A stretch of 64,000 bases of DNA, taken from assembly GCF_003635045.1 (NCBI RefSeq), contig NZ_RBXT01000001.1, forward strand, positions 2,294,001 to 2,358,000, given 5' to 3'. Shown here in pieces: positions 62,034 through 64,000 of the stretch; the first letter of the stretch is position 1; each line of letters starts with the position of its first letter. The notes beneath the pieces were generated by a model, which saw nothing but the letters and a program-made list of their open reading frames with translations, had not been told where the DNA came from and did no database searches. Origin of the DNA: Terracoccus luteus (GTDB lineage: Bacteria > Actinomycetota > Actinomycetes > Actinomycetales > Dermatophilaceae). The position numbers were made by a program, and so were the translations under genes.

Positions 62034-63119
62034 CTAGACGTTGAAGCGGAACTCCACGACGTCGCCGTCGGCCATGACGTAGTCCTTGCCCTCGATGCGC
62101 ACCTTGCCGGCCGACTTGGCCGCGTTCATCGACCCGGCGGCGACGAGGTCGTCGAAGCTGACGACCTCGGCCTTGATGAAGCCGCGTTGGAAGTCGGTGT
62201 GGATGACGCCGGCCGCCTGCGGGGCGGTCCAACCCTTGCCGATGGTCCAGGCGCGCGACTCCTTCGGGCCGGCCGTCAGGTACGTCTGCAGCCCGAGGGT
62301 GTGGAACCCCTGCCGGGCCAGCTGGTCGAGCCCGGACTCCTCGGCGCCGAAGCTCTGCAGCATCTCGAGCGCCTCGTCGGGCTCCATCTCCATGAGGTCC
62401 ATCTCGAGCTTCGCGTTGAGGAACACCGCGTCGGCGGGCGCGACAAGCTCGCGCAGTGACTCGTGCAACGCGGCATCCGCGAGCTGGTCCTCGTCAAGGT
62501 TGAACACGTAGATGAATGGCTTGGTCGTCAGCAGCCCGAGCGACTTGGCCTCGGTGAGGTCGACCCCCGCAGCGGCGCCGTGGCCGTAGAGCGTGTGACC
62601 CTCCTCGAGCACCTTCTGCGCGGCGAGCGCGTTCTCGAGGGTGGCCTTGCGGTCCTTGTTGATCCGCGCCTCCTTCTCGATGCGCGGCACGGCCTTCTCG
62701 AGGGTCTGCAGGTCGGCGAGGATCAGCTCGGTGTGGATGGTCTCGATGTCGCTGGCCGGGCTGACCTTGCCGTCGACGTGCACGACGTCGCCGTCTTCGA
62801 ACGCGCGCACGACCTGGCAGATCGCGTCGGCCTCGCGGATGTTGGCGAGGAACTTGTTGCCCAGCCCCTCCCCCTCGCTCGCGCCGCGTACGATGCCGGC
62901 GATGTCGACGAAGCTCACCGTCGCGGGGAGGATCTTCTCGCTGTTGAAGATCGAGGCCAGCTCACCGAGCCTCGAGTCGGGCAGCGGCACGACCCCGACG
63001 TTCGGCTCGATCGTCGCGAACGGGTAGTTCGCGGCGAGCACGTTGTTCTTCGTCAGCGCGTTGAACAGGGTCGACTTGCCGACGTTGGGGAGACCGACGA
63101 TTCCGATGGTGAGTGCCAC
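62034..63119 (-). CDS. ychF: redox-regulated ATPase YchF
   Basis: The 361-residue Obg-like P-loop ATPase has G1 [15 protein letters not shown]3 [20 protein letters not shown], an NxxE-type motif in place of NKxD (YVFNLDED), and the C-terminal TGS-like domain ending [13 protein letters not shown]. The C-terminus is complete because the inserted element supplies the last codons and stop through the 17-bp repeat. The gene is intact although it serves as attachment site. GTG 63119 is the start. The protein binds ribosomes and is linked to stress responses. Confidence 0.95.
   Translation of the reverse strand: MALTIGIVGLPNVGKSTLFNALTKNNVLAANYPFATIEPNVGVVPLPDSRLGELASIFNSEKILPATVSFVDIAGIVRGASEGEGLGNKFLANIREADAICQVVRAFEDGDVVHVDGKVSPASDIETIHTELILADLQTLEKAVPRIEKEARINKDRKATLENALAAQKVLEEGHTLYGHGAAAGVDLTEAKSLGLLTTKPFIYVFNLDEDQLADAALHESLRELVAPADAVFLNAKLEMDLMEMEPDEALEMLQSFGAEESGLDQLARQGFHTLGLQTYLTAGPKESRAWTIGKGWTAPQAAGVIHTDFQRGFIKAEVVSFDDLVAAGSMNAAKSAGKVRIEGKDYVMADGDVVEFRFNV
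62036..62052. repeat. right attachment site copy (attR core, 17 bp) in ychF
   Basis: AGACGTTGAAGCGGAAC overlaps the last codons of ychF and repeats exactly at 46846-46862. The stop codon read through this copy is TAG, against TGA for the left copy, consistent with recombination between two slightly different flanks. Confidence 0.85.
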
Positions 63120-63268
63120 GGTTGCAAGAGTCTAGTTGGCCGCACGCCCTCCCCCGACCAGCCCGGATGCCCGAGAGCCCGGTCGATCGGGCCGCCCTCC
63201 TTCGCGGTGGGCCGCGTCACCGGCCCCCGCACCGGCCCTGCGGCCCCCGGCCCAGCGGGTGCGAGCGC

Positions 63269-63356
63269 GATCAACTGGCCGATCAACCGACATTCGGTGT
63301 CGCCCTGGCAGCACCGGGTGCCAGCTGATCCGCCAGTTGATCTGCCGGCTGATGGG
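63269..63356. repeat. inverted and direct repeats in the gap between ychF and the thioesterase gene
   Basis: GATCAACTGGC (63269-63279) is perfectly complementary to 63332-63342, enclosing a second CTGGCA/TGCCAG hairpin. Three imperfect 12-bp direct repeats of type CCAGTTGATCTG run from 63321 to 63356. This may be the terminator of the thioesterase-like gene. Nothing else is seen in the 280-bp gap. Confidence 0.5.
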
Positions 63357-63399
63357 CTACAGCCCTGCCGGCGACCGCCGCAGCCGGTCGGTGCAGCTG

Positions 63400-64000
63400 T
63401 CAGCGGGAAGGGCGGTCGCGGTAGCCGCAGAGCTGGCGCGACTGGGCCACGAGGCGGCCCGTCGCGTCCCAGACCGTCGCGTCCTCCTCCATGAGCCCGC
63501 CGCCGACGTTCTGGCTGGTCAGCGCCACCTGCAGCCAGCCGGGGGCCGGACGACGGCGCACGTGACCGGTGAACTCGAGCGTCGGGGTCCAGCCCTGGAA
63601 GCCGAGGTCGAAGGCGACGGGCGGAAGCGCGTCGAGGGCCAGCACGAGCATGGTCGGGTCGGGCTCGCTGTCGTCGCGCATCCGCAGCCAGCCCCGGATC
63701 GAGCCCCGCCCCGACGGCCGGCCGGCCGCCCACCCCGCCGTGGCGGGGTCGAGGCGCAGGTCGAGCCGGTCGAGGAAGCGCATCTGCGCGAGGAACGACG
63801 GTGGGGCGTCCTGCGCCGAGAGGCATCGCTCGGGCGGGGGCATCTCGGGCGCTGCGGCCTCGCGCTCGAGCTCGGCCCCCTCGAGGTCGCCGAACGAGGC
63901 GAGGGCGCGCATCCGTTCGACGACGACACCGTCGGCACCGGGCTGGTGCACCGACACCTGGCCGGTCGAGAGGGTGCGCCCGCGCCGGACCACCTCGCTG
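63400..64000 (-). CDS. acyl-CoA thioesterase family protein (5' end outside window)
   Basis: About 200 C-terminal residues are present. The sequence fits the actinobacterial two-hotdog thioesterase family (TesB/4HBT_3-like). LVLALDALPPVAFDLGFQGW, TPTLEFTGHVRRRPAPGWLQV, and ATVWDATGRLVAQSRQLCGY at the end form the second hotdog repeat. It probably hydrolyses acyl-CoA; the natural substrate is unknown. The gene continues beyond the right edge, so the start is not visible. Confidence 0.82.
   Translation of the reverse strand, partial: SEVVRRGRTLSTGQVSVHQPGADGVVVERMRALASFGDLEGAELEREAAAPEMPPPERCLSAQDAPPSFLAQMRFLDRLDLRLDPATAGWAAGRPSGRGSIRGWLRMRDDSEPDPTMLVLALDALPPVAFDLGFQGWTPTLEFTGHVRRRPAPGWLQVALTSQNVGGGLMEEDATVWDATGRLVAQSRQLCGYRDRPSR

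Larger units (their letters stand above)
46846..62052. mobile_element. 15.2-kb integrative element inserted in the 3' end of ychF
   Basis: The element is bounded by perfect 17-bp direct repeats. At its right end it carries a tyrosine recombinase (60941-62014), an excisionase-like gene and a replication-initiator-like gene. The interior holds a type I restriction-modification operon with extra genes, a serine recombinase, an unknown two-gene unit and an HNH/unknown/NTase operon. GC is lower and the chromosomal motif CGGCATCC is rare here. No conjugation, capsid or terminase genes were seen. It resembles a small integrative plasmid or satellite with int-xis-rep at one end. Confidence 0.85.

Noticed and set aside
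46846-62052. Conjugative (AICE) or prophage identity for the element
   Set aside because: No FtsK/Tra-type transfer gene, relaxase, capsid, portal or terminase gene is visible; int, xis and a rep-like gene alone do not define it.

Overview
The window is high-GC DNA from an actinobacterium. Gene content fits a Micrococcales-type organism, perhaps Intrasporangiaceae/Dermatophilaceae. The evidence is mycothiol biosynthesis (mshB), the succinylase DAP pathway (dapC/dapD/dapE), the small DUF3117 protein, and frequent GTG starts with GTGA/ATGA overlaps. Genus and species cannot be fixed from this sequence alone. From about 1 to 24000 the gene set is broadly the one I recall around typA-mshB-fdx-dapC-dapD-dapE-LOG-DUF3117-sigE-htrA-tatB-mrp in Mycobacterium tuberculosis.

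Layout. 1-7230 is an envelope-stress and housekeeping block: DUF1003 protein, Mrp ATPase, TatB, an HtrA-like protease, a zinc-finger anti-sigma factor, an ECF sigma factor, an O-methyltransferase and DUF3117. 7378-10673 holds a crotonase, a PIG-V-like mannosyltransferase, a DivIVA-domain protein and a LOG-family protein. 10759-16814 is dapE/dapD, an exported protein, citrate synthase, dapC and a 7Fe ferredoxin. 16926-27084 carries GNAT, VanW-family, DUF2200, mshB, typA and small enzymes (methyltransferase, glyoxalase-like, phosphoesterase, epimerase, NUDIX, pterin dehydratase). 27105-29898 is a pair of CNNM/CorC-type membrane proteins behind a short proline-rich leader ORF. 30148-36543 is a complete five-gene peptide-type ABC importer. 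36565-45065 has an HxlR regulator with a divergent methyltransferase, two coupled glycosyltransferases (one fused to a HEAT-like N-terminus), small genes and a protein with four cold-shock domains.

45066-46845 is a lower-GC stretch with a candidate HEPN-domain gene and a small membrane protein. 46846-62052 is an integrated element of about 15.2 kb. It is bounded by a 17-bp direct repeat, one copy of which is the 3' end of ychF. At the ychF end it has integrase, excisionase and a replication-initiator-like gene. Its cargo is mostly defence-like: hsdM-hsdS-(DUF429/RusA fusion)-hsdR-(ArdC-like metallopeptidase); a serine recombinase with a perfect 27-bp palindrome upstream; a two-gene unit of unknown function; and an overlapping three-gene operon of HNH nuclease, unknown protein and minimal nucleotidyltransferase. 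No conjugation or packaging genes are visible. ychF and a partial thioesterase-like gene close the window.

How the genes work together. SigE, the anti-sigma factor, the HtrA-like protease and TatB form an envelope stress and secretion unit. The dap genes feed lysine and peptidoglycan synthesis. The ABC operon imports peptides. The element's int/xis pair flanks a perfect CRP-type palindrome, so its excision may be under cAMP/CRP-type control. The best candidates for something undescribed are the HNH/unknown/NTase operon, the DUF429-RusA fusion inside a type I restriction operon, and the proline-rich leader ahead of the CNNM genes.
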